Assembly: GCA_032717465.1 (NCBI GenBank)
Contig: CM064697.1
Location: 4,098,501 to 4,162,500 of the forward strand
Length of the DNA: 64,000 nt
Direction: 5' to 3'
Source of the DNA: Coenobita brevimanus
Lineage: Eukaryota > Arthropoda > Malacostraca > Decapoda > Coenobitidae
A program made the position numbers and the translations under genes. Numbering within the stretch: the stretch's first letter is position 1; every line of letters starts with the position of its first letter. The notes beneath the pieces were generated by a model. That model was not told the origin of the DNA and searched no databases. It saw only the letters and a program-made list of their open reading frames with translations. Positions 50,201 to 58,379 of the stretch are shown here, in pieces.

Positions 50201-52490
50201 CGGCACCAGAGCTATGGCTGGAAAACTCTGGATGGCAGCTGTCTTCTGCTCCTGCTGGTCATCGGGATGTATTATCTTGGGCGTTGGCTCTTTATAAACC
50301 ATGTATTTTTTAGGTGAGCCTTCTAATAGATCACTCTCCAAAAAGAGTGCTCCACTGCCTGTCCTCTGGAAAGGTAGGTCAGGCCTTTCGGAGTTGACAA
50401 GAAACATTGTGCCATCTTCATAGTGGTCATCTGCTGTGCTGCCTGTACTATCCTGCCTAATGGGTCGAAAATGTGTCCTAGGAGAAGTAAGTAGATTCTC
50501 CTCCTCCTGTGCTGCAGGCAATGTGTCTCCATTCTGACCTGTGCCACTATGACTGTCTCCATCTTGACCGGATTGACTTACGCTGCTGCCTTCTATATAT
50601 GTCAATAAGCTCTCCTGTTGCAATTCCAGAGGCGAGTTTGATTCTGTGCTCTTGCTTCGAGGAACAACCATCGAAAAGCCACTATGTTCTGTGTGGTGCA
50701 GGTCTGCATGGGGACCAGCAGGTCCTGAGGGCAATGGCTTTACCAGAGAGCTACTCAAGGAGCTCCCTTCATGAGATTCATAACTTTTGCATACATCCTC
50801 AACCAGAGCCTTCATTTTTTCATGATCTGAATCTATGTGAGCATCTTTGACTCCTTCGACTCCTTCATCAAAACTCTCATTTTCTGATGGACCTTCTAAA
50901 TTGCAATTACTTACAGCATATTCTCTACACATATCATCTGGGTCTAAGGTGCTATCCCATAAATTTTCCAGGCTCAGTTGCATAAATGATTCCAGCAACT
51001 TTTTTTCCAGGTCTTCAGTTGCATGGGTATTTTCTTCATTCCCTTCATGTGCACCAGTATCATCTAAGCAGACAGGTATTGGGCCATCATTACCAGTTAT
51101 ATCATTAGCGTTACAATCCGACCAGATGGATTTCTCCAAACCATGCACATGATTATGACTTCCTGGAATGGTAACAGAACTTTCCTTCAGTGCAGAGAGA
51201 GGACTCGCACTTGCAACACTACATAAGAGGGGATCTTCCTCAATTCCAGGGTTAGCAGTGGTCCAAGAACTCTGCTGCCATCCATCACTTAAAGGTGATT
51301 TGGATTCCTGAACAAATTTGTTACTATGGCTCTGATCAGAAGTAGCAGATTCAAGTATACCATGCTGTTTAGGGAGGTTGAATCCCCATATTGTGGTATA
51401 CAGGGCCAGTTCCTGCACAGCTGGAGGATCCCACACATGTTCCCCTCGACCATGGCCAAGGAACTCTCCTACCTGACCCCAAACTTGAGGAACAGTGTTG
51501 GATATTTTTCTCTCCAACTGCCTTACACTCTCATCTTCCTGGATCTCCAAATCACTGCTTGAGCCACTTGTTCCATCTGATGAAGTCCCACGCTCATACA
51601 ATCTACTGCCTCCTCCCTCTGGTGGATTCTTCCCTTCATTGTCAGCTGCTCCCAAAAGAAAGTATCCCATACACTCCCATTCTTCCTTGCAAATTTTCCC
51701 CTTATTCTCACCACTGTGACCTGAGGTCTTGTCACCTTTCTCTTCCCTTGCCTTCTCTGCTGCCTCTTGATCACCTTTATCTCTATCTTCAGAGCTTTCC
51801 CGGGAGCTTGCGTCTCCAATGTAGCCCTCTCCAATATCTTCATCCAGCAAAGGGCCTACAAATTTCTTGCGTCTCCTCTCAATATTCCTCTCTGGTTCTG
51901 AAGCACTATCTGTATCATAATTTTCACCACGGTGTGATTCCTTATGCTTTCCCGGGGTGTTCCAGGTAAAGGCAATATGGTGGCGTGGAGGCTCATCTTT
52001 CCCAGACACACCCAGTCCTTCATACTTAGCTTCCATCTCCTTCTTCCCCTTCTCACGAAACTTCTTGCGGTGGCTGCGTGGCATCTTCGAGGTCTGGATT
52101 GTTTCACTCTGCCCTACCCTTGAAGATTTTTGACCTTCCAAGATACAAGGACAAAGAACATCACTAGACTTCCATGGTTCCTCATGGCCACATTTACCTT
52201 TGGATGACCCACTAAGAGGAGGAAAGGCAGCATAGTACCTATGGACAAAAAAGCACAAAATAAGAACAACTGAAAATTTCCAAAAGCTGATTTGTCAGGT
52301 GTGAATAGCACAGTACATATATTTAAAACTCTGAAGGATGACATGACATTTTAAAATTTTTATACTGATTGCTGCTAGAGGACTTTCAGCAGCTGAAGGA
52401 AGCCCACCACTTGTGGATGGTTACAATTTGCATATTTTTTAATATGAAATTTCAAAGGTAGCTACTACTCACTCTATGGTACAGACTTCA

Positions 52491-52540
<50 letters not shown>

Positions 52541-54686
52541 TAAATGGATTGCAATTATAAAAATAATTCCTCCTCCTCCTCTGGACCATTTCTTTTACCT
52601 ATGGATGGCGTAAGCTATGATTCAAAGGCAAGGAAGGATAACTCCCAATGATAAGAGAACTATTAAAGAGCACATCCAGTGGAAAAGACCAAACAATTAT
52701 TCACATTTCATTAAAACCCCTCAAATACTGGGTTTCTCTCAGGAGCAATACAACTGACACACTATACCTATGGGCAGCCATCAGCCTAAGTCATGTCCCG
52801 CCATGAACCACACCACTTGAAGAACTTACTTTTCAGCTTGCTCCTCCGGTGTTGAAGAAGAGGCGTAATCGTCTGTCTCGTTGCAGCTCTCCCGAACCAC
52901 TGCTTTGAGCGACACTGGTTTCTTTGTTAAGCAGGACTGAATGCTGTTTGAAGCATTGAGATGCTCATTTTCTGCAGCAGTCTTGAGGCGCAAACAAAGT
53001 TCTTCTACTAAGCTCTCTAGATCATAGCGCTGTGGAAAAGAACAGGTAGGTTGGAAAAGCTCATAGCATCAAAAAGATTATTTACAGAATTAGGAGACTG
53101 AAACAAATGTTGGGAAGAGGAACACGAACTAGTGAAAGTCTCTGATTTGCAGTAACAGAGATAATGGTTAAGTTTAATGACAAGATATAATCACTCTGAA
53201 GTACAGTAAAAGTACTAATTAGAATCAGAATATGTCAAAGAAACAATAAATGTAATGAAGGTGAACATGGATGAAGGTGGATGAAACTCTTGTCTTGCAG
53301 TCAGACTGAAAAATGATGAACAGAAACCCTGACTGAAAGGAATGGTCTCCAGACCCAACCACTGCTGCTAAAGCCCTCAAAAGTTGTGTGTTATGCTTTA
53401 CCTCATCAGAAGCAGACATGAGGCACTGGAGAGCTGCCACCTTCTGCAGTTGCTCTGAGGTCAGAACACGGTGTTTTTGGCGAACCTTATGACGCTTGCG
53501 GGCTCGGCGGCTACCCCCACGCTACAAGGCAAAGGCCCTGATCACCCTAACACCTTCATGCCAAAATATCTAGCTCAATGGCTTTCATGTTGTATTATTA
53601 TTTCCTGTTTATGCAGTGCACCAGTGACAAGAGTTATATAAAGTCAATTAAATCAGGACTATAAAATACACACCAGTACATGGTACACAAAATTAAGTGT
53701 TATTTTCAAGAATTGTGCTTCTGTGATGACACTTGGCAAAGGCAATTTCTACCATCTTTCTTGCTGACTTGCACTTTGCCTCCTTGCTGGGTGTCTGTTC
53801 TCATTAACCTCTCAAACCTTATTAGCCAAATGTTTCAATATCTTGTTGTTTCCCTCGAGTAAGTATGTCTGGCCAAGCAGATCCATCAACCGCAGGCAAG
53901 CAACCACCTCAGCAGGATAGTTCCATGCAATGAACCAATGTTCCCCTGTGGCAGACAGCATTCTGCCACAGCAAGGCACAAGGAAGAGTGTAGAGGTTTG
54001 GTTCTTGGGCTCCACCCAGTTAACTGTGGCAGCATAGTAGGCTCCATATCACCCAATTATCTGGCTACATTGTTACCATCCAGTACTAATAATGGTATCT
54101 TATGTTACAGGAAACCACTGTGCAAAAGGAAAGCAAATAGTAAGAGACATCATTAACTCCCTCAGTCAGTGATGCCTTTCCTAAGCCAAATAGAATAATC
54201 TCATGGAGCCCAAATACAGCACTGTACTTGAAACATCCTCCACATGAAGCCGTTTAAAGTTCTGGACAAAGCTTTGAACTCTACACTTCACAAGAGGTAA
54301 TAGGGGACAGGATTTATTAACTTTATCTTTTTTCAATCAATAAAAGGATTTCTAACCTAAAACACCAAAAAATCACATCACCACTGAACCCATGTTAAAA
54401 TTAGTCTGACATATATAATCCACAAGAACTGAGGAACTATGATAGTTCCTGAGCACTTTTTTCGGTGATATGGAGCCTGCTATAGTGCCCCTGCTAACTG
54501 GATGGAATCCCGCAATTAGGGCATTCATCCACAAACCACACCTTCAAAAGTTTCCCCACATGGTGAGATGCTGCCAGCTGCATGGAACATCAGTTCAATG
54601 CATGGGACTAGCCTGCAAAGGCAACTGCTTGCCTGCAGTTAATGGATCTGTTCATCCAGAGTGACTGGGACTGATCACCAGTCATT

Positions 54687-54725
<39 letters not shown>

Positions 54726-56338
54726 TGGGGGAAACGGAGCAAAGATGTGGATACATGAAAGTACTTGACATATTTCATGCTTCTTTTCTCCTTGAGGATA
54801 CAATGTCAGCATATTTAGAATCACATGCATCTAAATGGCACACAATGACACAAACACACATGTTGATACTGTACTCTTAAGAGGCAATACAAATACACCT
54901 TAATGTAGTCTACAGTTTCTTTGCTATAAACTTTCCTGCACCATCTCTATTTATAATTCTAGATACAGAAAAATTATAATTTATTCACTGCTTTAAAACA
55001 AATTACATATGGCTGCTTTAAATACATAATACAATACTGTATACAGTATTGCAAGGTATCATAATACTGTAGAGCAATATAAAACCTTTGTTGAAATAAT
55101 GACAAACATTTAAATGTTGTAGCAAAAGCCATCCCTTCAGTCCTGTCACAACATTTCTTTACATCAAACAAGGATCTGGGGCTTAAATAAACCTTTATCT
55201 GAACCCCCATATACAGGTCTCCCTCGTTTTACGATTGGTATGCGTTCCTAGAAAGGCAATCATAAACCGAAATATCATAAAGCGAAATTAAGGTTTAATG
55301 GGAAAAATAGGGATGCGTTTCTGAACTCGCGTATAGGGAACCGAAGACCCATACAAGTGATCTAATATGCAATAATAATGATGATGTTTTATGTATTGTA
55401 GTGCATCTGAATCACATATGTATGTACATCTGCAAACATAAAGACATGAAATAGCAAGAACAACATGAAATACAGCTGTACTGTACTGTACTATTATGTA
55501 CCCTCCTACTGTACTGTAGCTCCATCCACCCTTAGCTGGTCCCCCCCGAGGCTGGAGGATGTAATGCCTTATTGTCTCCTCCAAGGCTAAGAGACATCCT
55601 GGGCCAAAGCCCATCACTCGTCAACACAAGAGGTGGAGAGGGAGGAAGCAGGGGTGGTGGAGGTTTGGATGGCAGGGGTGGATGACTCAGGAAAATGAGA
55701 GGTGGTGGAGGTTTGGGTGGCAGGGCTGGATGACTCAATGGTAGCAGAGGCAGATGGCCTAGCAGTGGGTTTGAAGATGCTGGAAATTGTTGTTTGCTTT
55801 GCCAGCCTCCTCCTGGCCTCGCGGGATTTCCACATGCCCAATCGTAAATGCGCGGGAGCTCAAGCGTAAAATGAACACTTGGTACTAAAGAATAAGGATC
55901 ATAAATGCGAAATATCGTAAAATGATACAGCGTAAAACGAGGGAGACCTGTACATAGCACTTACACTCATACATTGATTTTATATTAATAATGATGTAAC
56001 AATACCTGCTGTGGGGTGAAGGTTGCCAAGTCAGGAAGATCAGCGTCAGGGTGTGTAGTGTAGCCTAGTAGGTCCTCCAGATCAAGGTCTCGCAAGTCGA
56101 AATCATCCAGGTGGCGGCGGGACAGCGGGTGGTGGTAGTGGCGGCCTAATGCGGCAGCTGCAGGAGCAGGGCTGGCCGGGGCAGGGCAGATGGGGGGCGG
56201 GTGGGGGCAGTAGTGGTGGTGGAGCAGGGAGAGGAGGGTGTGAGCGTAGGTGGGGCCAGGGATGCCTCGGTCCTCTAGCTCCCCACACAACCACTCCACC
56301 ACCAGCGAGGGCGCCCACTCACACCGTACCAGCTTCAT
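26298..56338 (-). CDS. Large CCCH-type zinc-finger protein, about 1,613 aa, ten coding exons; ortholog not recognised
   Basis: I assembled ten in-phase exons on the minus strand: 56338-56006, 53521-53402, 53029-52830, 52238-49431, 48641-48302, 41652-41365, 39081-38885, 33188-33059, 28580-28464 and 26606-26298 (TGA). Total coding length is 4,842 nt. Layout: residues 1-111 hold a helical WLCGELEDRGIPGPTYAHTL module, then Pro/Ala- and Asp/Leu-rich sequence. Residues 112-151 are a very basic RRARKRHK segment. Residues 152-217 contain a YDLESLVEELCLRLK helix. Residues 218-1154 are a long, low-complexity, Ser/Glu/Asp-rich region in one 2.8-kb exon. Residues 1383-1425 hold two CCCH fingers (Cx7Cx4Cx3H and Cx7Cx5Cx3H). 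After them come a basic RRRRNK patch, an EMDFPALGSS motif, KKKKRKF, and a C-terminus with RITRRERRRR and about 35 prolines. Tandem CCCH fingers and basic patches suggest RNA binding (inference). The start ATG is preceded by a good acceptor five bases upstream, so a 5'UTR exon must lie further upstream. Confidence 0.8.
26379..26485. repeat. (GGT/GGC)n trinucleotide repeat encoding polyproline
   Basis: About 35 triplets, mostly GGT on the plus strand with GGC interruptions; on the minus coding strand they are ACC/GCC bases read as Pro codons. Confidence 0.9.
27122..27292. repeat. Three-copy tandem repeat, about 56 bp
   Basis: The word GCCTGGTAGTCAATGC recurs at about 27,141, 27,198 and 27,253, each followed by CTATCCAGCA-ATGTA. 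It lies in the last intron of the CCCH gene. Confidence 0.75.
27380..28050 (-). mobile_element. RTE-A, 5'-truncated copy
   Basis: On the minus strand: MENVSAFKYY, then KVWTLLEGHK and SYLRGACGV. It ends in the conserved GGCATC(T)GGCAATAGATAGATA tail. Frameshifts are present. Truncated within the RT thumb. Confidence 0.8.
28464..28580 (-). CDS. CCCH protein coding exon 9
   Basis: The acceptor is CTCTCTCTTGCAG and the donor is GTTGGT (non-consensus at +3 to +5). It has 39 codons, phase 0 to 0. It encodes ASSVEERGSLNMGTSNNHPL, then AAKKKKRKFITITKNVLGE, with a monopartite NLS-like KKKKRK. Confidence 0.72.
28815..29250 (-). repeat. SINE-B copy
   Basis: The head is CCCATCAACTGCAGGCAAAC, ...GTGTGGAGGTTTGGTTCTTG. 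The shared body is GTTATATTGTTACCACCCAG...ACTTATCACTCAGTG and ends GGCAGCACATCAACTGAGTA. The body is common to SINE-A but the head is different. Confidence 0.68.
29390..29552 (+). mobile_element. RTE-A 3' fragment
   Basis: GGCGATTTGTTTGTGGCCAC, then GGGATTGAGGCGTCTGGCAA and TAGATAGATAGA. Only the last ~160 bp of RTE-A. Confidence 0.75.
29590..30310 (-). mobile_element. Non-LTR reverse transcriptase fragment (family D), split by a SINE-A tail
   Basis: The minus strand encodes VTPDEVNILFKSMKRGKAPE-DGIVADLL...LFTRC (30.25-30.08 kb). After a SINE-A insertion (29,985-30,062) it continues LLSIIYKPFTTILTNRIITN, QPREQAGFQSGYLTNDHLHK, and then the palm AFNSEEHMAIINSL. These are the fingers and palm of an RT of the type often annotated as endonuclease-reverse transcriptase in invertebrates. 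The FADD box is not included. Confidence 0.7.
29985..30062 (-). repeat. SINE-A tail fragment inside RT family D
   Basis: ATCCGTCGTCCAGTCATATG, then CATGAGGAGCAGAAGG and GCTAGGCAAGTTGGTCCTGA. It is the last ~75 bp of SINE-A and breaks the RT frame. Confidence 0.65.
30320..30795 (-). repeat. SINE-A copy
   Basis: It runs from CACCAATCCATCATCTAATC through GGAGCCCGGGGCTAGGCAAG, the tRNA-like region (reverse: TGGTTCATTGGGTAATAAGG) and a purine block to CAACCTACCACAAG. Confidence 0.75.
30800..31175 (+). mobile_element. Non-LTR family D, C-terminal fragment (opposite strand to 29.6-30.3 kb)
   Basis: The plus strand encodes a degenerate AMEGIFK-TQEKTNLGERAD, then VIKEQKWRWAGDEARIRDNQ-WSKRLTDWTPGE and RRWRDEI. 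This resembles the WKWAGHVARM-RW-W-P tail of the same RT type. Its orientation is opposite to the RT part on the other side of the SINE. Confidence 0.55.
31378..31925 (-). repeat. SINE-A copy
   Basis: ATCCATCCATCATCTAATCC, GCTAGGCAAGTTGGTCCTGA, tRNA-like reverse strand, duplicated purine block (AGTCACCC...GGCAGAAG twice), then GCAGCACTACACTGAGTGTG and a C/A-homopolymer stretch. A SINE-B copy follows in opposite orientation. Confidence 0.75.
31930..32185 (+). repeat. SINE-B copy
   Basis: CAGGAAACCATTTACAACAC, then GGTGATGTGGAACTTAATAT, ACTCCAGTTAACTGGGTG, CCAAACCTCCACACTCTTGC and the terminal GGTCTGCCCAACCAAGCAGA. It is the inverse of the copies at 28.8 and 53.9 kb. Confidence 0.68.
33059..33188 (-). 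CDS. CCCH protein coding exon 8
   Basis: The acceptor is TTTTTTTTCCTTCAG. It encodes RRRRNKSEGAAYSEVEKVGR, then SSPFEIDSEMDFPALGSSCESK. The donor GTTAGA is required: an upstream GTGAGA donor at 33069 would give an immediate TAG in exon 9. The DFPALG motif also occurs in several RNA-associated proteins (general knowledge). Confidence 0.75.
33255..33735 (-). repeat. SINE-A copy
   Basis: ATCCATCCATCCATCAATCA, GGCAAGTTGGTCCTGACATT, tRNA-like region, CAGGAAACCATTTGGCTTGT and two purine blocks of the form GTCACCCACAGGCAGAAG. It lies 65 bp upstream of CCCH exon 8 in transcript sense. Confidence 0.75.
33858..34450 (-). mobile_element. RTE-B 3' fragment
   Basis: The minus strand encodes RSVMLYGSETWSVKEEDIRR, then ELRGRMGVECIGVVMRRGRL and RWFGHVERTGDDSWVQKVC, ending in the RTE-B terminus (reverse of CCAACATGCTTGCGCGCATT). 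It is less mutated than the copy at 17-20 kb in this part. Confidence 0.8.
34460..36225. other. Intronic sequence without supported feature
   Basis: Part of the 5.7-kb intron between CCCH exons 7 and 8. AT-rich, with several TACTGT/ACAGTA words but no exon or recognisable element. Confidence 0.55.
36230..37265 (+). mobile_element. RTE-C fragment (RT palm to C-terminus)
   Basis: It encodes AFMDLEKAYNKADREGLWKV, VGVRQGCVMS, a degraded catalytic box (LLSADDAVLLANTG), then GLSVAAARGLHEGVLVPTLT. The tail is recognisable as RWYGHVERMDN and VKKAYLSEYEGGR. Several frameshifts. It is antisense to the CCCH gene. Confidence 0.75.
37370..38400 (+). mobile_element. RTE-B fragment, highly degenerate
   Basis: It begins with an RT piece matching LLFIMVLEAL-NYFRTGLPWK, then EVKRWNGVIGNKSENG. 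Near its end are GGGATAAGGTCCTACAAAGT, GACCTCAGGGTTAGCAAATA and AAGAGCCACCAGCAGGTGA, which match the RTE-B 3' region. It adjoins the RTE-C fragment. Confidence 0.55.
38885..39081 (-). CDS. CCCH protein coding exon 7 (tandem CCCH zinc fingers)
   Basis: The acceptor is GGTCATGTTGCAG and the donor is GTATGT. It carries the only recognisable domain of the protein. Finger 1 is CTFFMEGGCRRHDCRFSH. Finger 2 is CRFWEEGSCLKGITCPFLH, six residues later. Spacings are C-x7-C-x4-C-x3-H and C-x7-C-x5-C-x3-H, as in RNA-binding CCCH proteins. It leaves phase 2 (CT), completed as Leu by exon 8. If the donor is not used, the frame stays open about 37 more codons to a stop at 38773. Confidence 0.85.
40134..40919. 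mobile_element. Possible pogo-like non-autonomous element
   Basis: The left edge is ATAAACTCCCAATTATCCAC. The inverted right edge is GTAAACTTGCGATTATCTGG. Several GCATTATCCGAC / TATCCGGCA words occur inside, as in the 5.85-kb and 8.1-kb fragments. No coding region. Confidence 0.42.
41365..41652 (-). CDS. CCCH protein coding exon 6
   Basis: The acceptor is GTATATGTTTCAG. It encodes DTSFYFPQDYQDGGCEDDDD, then VIVWESEGTTYTLPVEYLED and ends KKSGIPYK. Two donors are possible, GTTAGA at 41364 and GTGAGT nine bases downstream. Both leave phase 0 and differ by three residues. I chose the first because exon 8 also needs a GTTAGA donor. Confidence 0.78.
42735..42777. repeat. (TA)n microsatellite left of mariner
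   Basis: TA runs around TACTGTA, between the RTE-C sequence and the mariner left TIR. Confidence 0.85.
42778..44054 (+). mobile_element. Mariner transposon, 1,277 bp, inactivated
   Basis: The left TIR is AGGTGCTACCCAAAGGTTCC and the inverted right TIR is AGGTGCCACCCAAAAGTTCC; both continue AGTAATTTGAA. Length is typical for mariner. It encodes broken transposase frames: KEGRTSVEDE, the HTH with HDVCDIIGLSYGNVQRIL, ITGD (first catalytic Asp, followed by a small deletion), HDNGPAHTS (second Asp), and YLPDLAP-INFSLFPKLKL. The position of the third Asp (usually PSD/PCD-F) is Asn. It lies inside RTE-C, so it is younger than that insertion. Confidence 0.88.
44055..44220. repeat. (TG)n(TA)n(TG)n(TA)n compound microsatellite
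   Basis: About 25 TG repeats, then TA runs, TGTGTGTGTGTGCATGTG, and about 27 TA repeats, between the mariner right TIR and the RTE-C sequence. Confidence 0.92.
45009..46043. mobile_element. piggyBac-like non-autonomous element with TTAA target duplication
   Basis: The left end is TTAACCCTTTAACCGCGGGT. The right end is its exact inverse over those 20 bases. TTAA is present at both edges, the hallmark of piggyBac-superfamily insertion. About 1,035 bp are enclosed, with no transposase; much of the interior is a three-copy 171-bp tandem repeat. The insertion is inside the RTE-C frame, and taking out one TTAA plus the element makes the flanking RTE codons read through (GRLLTHGRE). Confidence 0.85.
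45291..45815. repeat. 171-bp tandem repeat, three copies, inside the TTAA element
   Basis: TGATGTGGCAGTGAAGTGCA recurs at 45,292, 45,463 and 45,634, exactly 171 bp apart. Each unit ends in GTGATTACAACACCGC or a close variant. Units are about 98% alike by eye. The third breaks down into a short duplication of GGTAATGGTGTATGAGCGAA. Confidence 0.88.
47445..47580 (-). repeat. SINE-A body fragment at the RTE-C 5' edge
   Basis: TTATACGGTTACCATCCAGC, ACAGGAAATCATTTGGCCTG, CCACTCAGTG, ending GGGCACCCTCACCTACCACT and an AATAATAAT tail. Confidence 0.6.
48302..48641 (-). CDS. CCCH protein coding exon 5
   Basis: The acceptor lies inside a longer open frame, where a CTCTTTTGTCCCAAAG tract fits. The first G completes the AG left by exon 4 as Arg. 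The donor is GTATGG. The exon encodes LPAVGVPVDCTQLRLEVDEE through DLAPDWELNDGFEW to QEVE. An alternative upstream acceptor at about 48,683 would put the exon out of frame with exon 4, so I rejected it. Confidence 0.78.
49431..52238 (-). CDS. CCCH protein coding exon 4 (2.8 kb, acidic central region)
   Basis: The acceptor is TTTTTTGTCCATAG and the donor is GTAAGA. One open frame runs for 2,808 nt. It begins YYAAFPPLSGSSKGK, then has a basic MPRSHRKKFREKGKKEMEAK stretch. A long Ser/Glu/Asp/Gly-rich, probably disordered region follows, ending HLRGGDQA. Short hydrophobic or aromatic motifs recur (ESFMQLSLENLWDS, SSLTSIWKAGLECTDPRGLE, SSLASLWHHS, SSLHSLQDLWASF). They share an 'S-L-x-S/N-L/I-W' pattern and may be repeated docking motifs. 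Confidence 0.85.
52495..52540. repeat. (GT)n microsatellite
   Basis: About 22 GT repeats upstream (in transcript sense) of CCCH exon 4. Confidence 0.9.
52830..53029 (-). CDS. CCCH protein coding exon 3
   Basis: The acceptor is TTTTCCACAG and the donor is GTAAGT (strong). It encodes RYDLESLVEELCLRLKTAAE onward to SSSTPEEQAE. It starts in phase 0 and leaves two bases (AA), which the next exon completes as Lys. Confidence 0.8.
53402..53521 (-). CDS. CCCH protein coding exon 2 (basic segment)
   Basis: The acceptor is TTGCCTTGTAG and the donor is GTAAAG. It has 40 codons, phase 0 to 0. It encodes RGGSRRARKRHKVRQKHRVL and then an amphipathic LTSEQLQKVAALQCLMSASDE. The basic cluster could be a nuclear localisation or RNA-contact patch (inference). 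Confidence 0.78.
53860..54125 (-). repeat. SINE-B copy
   Basis: GCAGATCCATCAACCGCAGG, CCAATGTTCCCCTGTGGCAG, GAGTGTAGAGGTTTGGTTCT, then CACCCAGTTAACTG and GCTACATTGTTACCATCCAG. In the intron between CCCH exons 1 and 2. Confidence 0.65.
54465..54727 (+). repeat. SINE-B copy with (ATC)n tail
   Basis: GATATGGAGCCTGCTATAGT, GCAACTGCTTGCCTGCAGTT, AATGGATCTGTTCATCCAGA, then a CATCATCAT run. In opposite orientation to the copy 350 bp to its left. Confidence 0.6.
55214..55950. mobile_element. 737-bp TA-flanked DNA transposon derivative (CAGGTCTCCC termini)
   Basis: TA precedes CAGGTCTCCCTCGTTTTACG. The inverted right end is CAGGTCTCCCTCGTTTTACG, identical over 20 bases, followed by TA. Inside are repeated TCATAAA/TCGTAAAA words and a degenerate minus-strand frame (ARRRLAKQTTISSIFKPTAR, Ser/Thr-rich). 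No DDE domain. Near-identical ends suggest a relatively recent insertion. Confidence 0.72.
56006..56338 (-). CDS. CCCH protein coding exon 1 (start codon)
   Basis: The ATG at 56338 opens MKLVRCEWAPSLVVEWLCGE. Five bases upstream sits a splice acceptor (pyrimidine tract, then CATCAG), so this is not the first exon of the mRNA. The donor is GTATTG and the exon ends in phase 0 with TPQQ. The N-terminal 45 residues look like a small helical fold; I see a weak resemblance to PWI-like modules such as CCDC43 (low confidence). The rest is Pro/Ala/His-rich and then acidic (DDFDLRDLDLEDLL). It is very GC-rich compared with its surroundings. Confidence 0.8.
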
Positions 56339-56399
56339 AACAACTGATGGAGACAAGAGTGCAGACAAATATAAGCAATAATTGTTAAGGCACTGGTAA

Positions 56400-58375
56400 T
56401 AATAGTTATCACATCAATACTAGCGTAAGTCGTATTTATCTGCTCCTAACGAGGCTCATTACTGCGGTGTGGTGTGGGAGGGCGGCATGGTATGGTGTAC
56501 TTTGGATTCATTAAAGTCTATGGGAGTGAATTATCTCAAGTACGACAATCACTAGTGAGATACAGACAGACAGAGACACTTCTAGAAATGCTTCTGAACC
56601 TAAAACATTGAAAACTAGGTGGCCAAACATAAGGGTCTGACTGAAAATGAGTCTGGTTGCTATGGAACAATTTTCTGCTGTAACAATGACAGAAACTGCA
56701 GTTTTTTGCCTCCAGCATCATGACAAACAGCAAAATATGAATCAGTATTTTTCTGATCTCTCACTGTACACACACAGCCTTCAAAGCTTCTCAGACCTCT
56801 CCAAGGACACACCCAAAGCCTTCAAACCCTTTACCTTACTCCCTCACTGTAACAATTTCACCAGAGGCTCTAACTCTACCTCAGAAAACATTTCAAGGGG
56901 TTCGTGGTATATCCACCCCATGTCTCCTGTGAGGTCCTGTGCCCCTCAGAATCCTATTAACAACTCAAGTTCTCCAGCTGTGCTTTCCTGATGAATTAAG
57001 GAATACAAAACACATCTCACATTTAACATTCTAACTGTTAAATAACTTTGCAATACTGCTCAAAATTATCCATGTTATGTCAAATACAAGTATATACAAT
57101 ATTGTTTGTAACCTAAAATGTACAGTATAGGGTGAATGTGGACTTAAAAGTTTATTAGAGTACGATTCTGTGAGGTCCTGTTCCAAATTACCTTTCATCT
57201 TAAGACTAACATGTGAACTGGTGTTAAATGTGATTTTTTATGGTTCTTAAAATCTTGCAAGCAGATATCCCACTGAATCATGTTAACTGAACAGATGTTA
57301 CATGGCTAGAATATTACTACACTTCTTCACATAACATTTACTCTGGCTAATGATAAAATATATTAAGCAACCAAATGTCACCTCTAGTAGCTTGATGGTA
57401 AACTGTGATATAAGTATTGCATTTTTAATTAATCACAAAAATTATGCTAAGTGGTATTTCTTGATAAAAAAAAATATTTCAGAACTACAGCACAGTACCA
57501 GGAGAGCTGGCCTGAGCAAGAACAGGACAGAACTCTACACAATATTGCGTGCTATTAAATATTTTTGGTCGACAAAAAAGAAGACAGAGCAACTAACCTT
57601 AAGCGCTGCAAATGCTTGAAAATGACGAGTCGTTTTCATGTCGTTATCGTTATTTGGATTGAGTGAATGTATAAGTTAATTAGATGTGGATGAAGGAAAG
57701 AGTAGAATACAGGGTAGTATAAGATAACTAAAAATAAGCGGTTCAGCACTAAAGAAATTAAATATGAAAAAAAAACAAAAGTTTGCTATTGATGTATTAC
57801 ATGCAGCACATAGTGAACTGCTGAGACAACTTCTCAATCTAGAGCCTCTGACCACAGGCTCTAGACGAGAGGGATTCTTCAGTGGTTATGAGTTGCTAGG
57901 GTGAGACACACTAGTAGTTGCTACGATTATGTAGCAAGACTGTTTACAGTGGCCTGCAGTTAAACATCAAGTTTGGGGTTACCAGAAAAACTAATTCTTG
58001 CATTTATATTGTGTTAATACTTATTCAGCAATGCTTAATTGATAATGTGTTATTCCAATGAAACTATAAAAGATGCATATATGATTAATGGAATCCTAAG
58101 CCTCTTTGCTAAGCCACACGTAGCTCACAATGTAAATATCAAGAGCAATTGAAACGGGGAAGGAAGACTGTAGTACAATTAATAATGAACTAACAGGAGA
58201 ACAGGGCTATAGTAGGGTGGTTGGGTTTGGTAGGATTATGAAAGGAAGTGATTACTGTATTAACCAGTGATGGAGAGGATATCTGTGAGGTGGGTAGCTT
58301 GTGAAGAAAAATAGGAATGTGAGTAATCAGTGAGGGATAGGGGAGGACTGTAAGGTGAGAGATAGGAGTGGACTA
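56400..58375. other. Upstream intron / flank, no supported coding feature
   Basis: AT-rich sequence between the CCCH start exon and the CpG-rich patch. No exon with splice support is visible. Confidence 0.5.
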
Positions 58376-58379
58376 GTGG

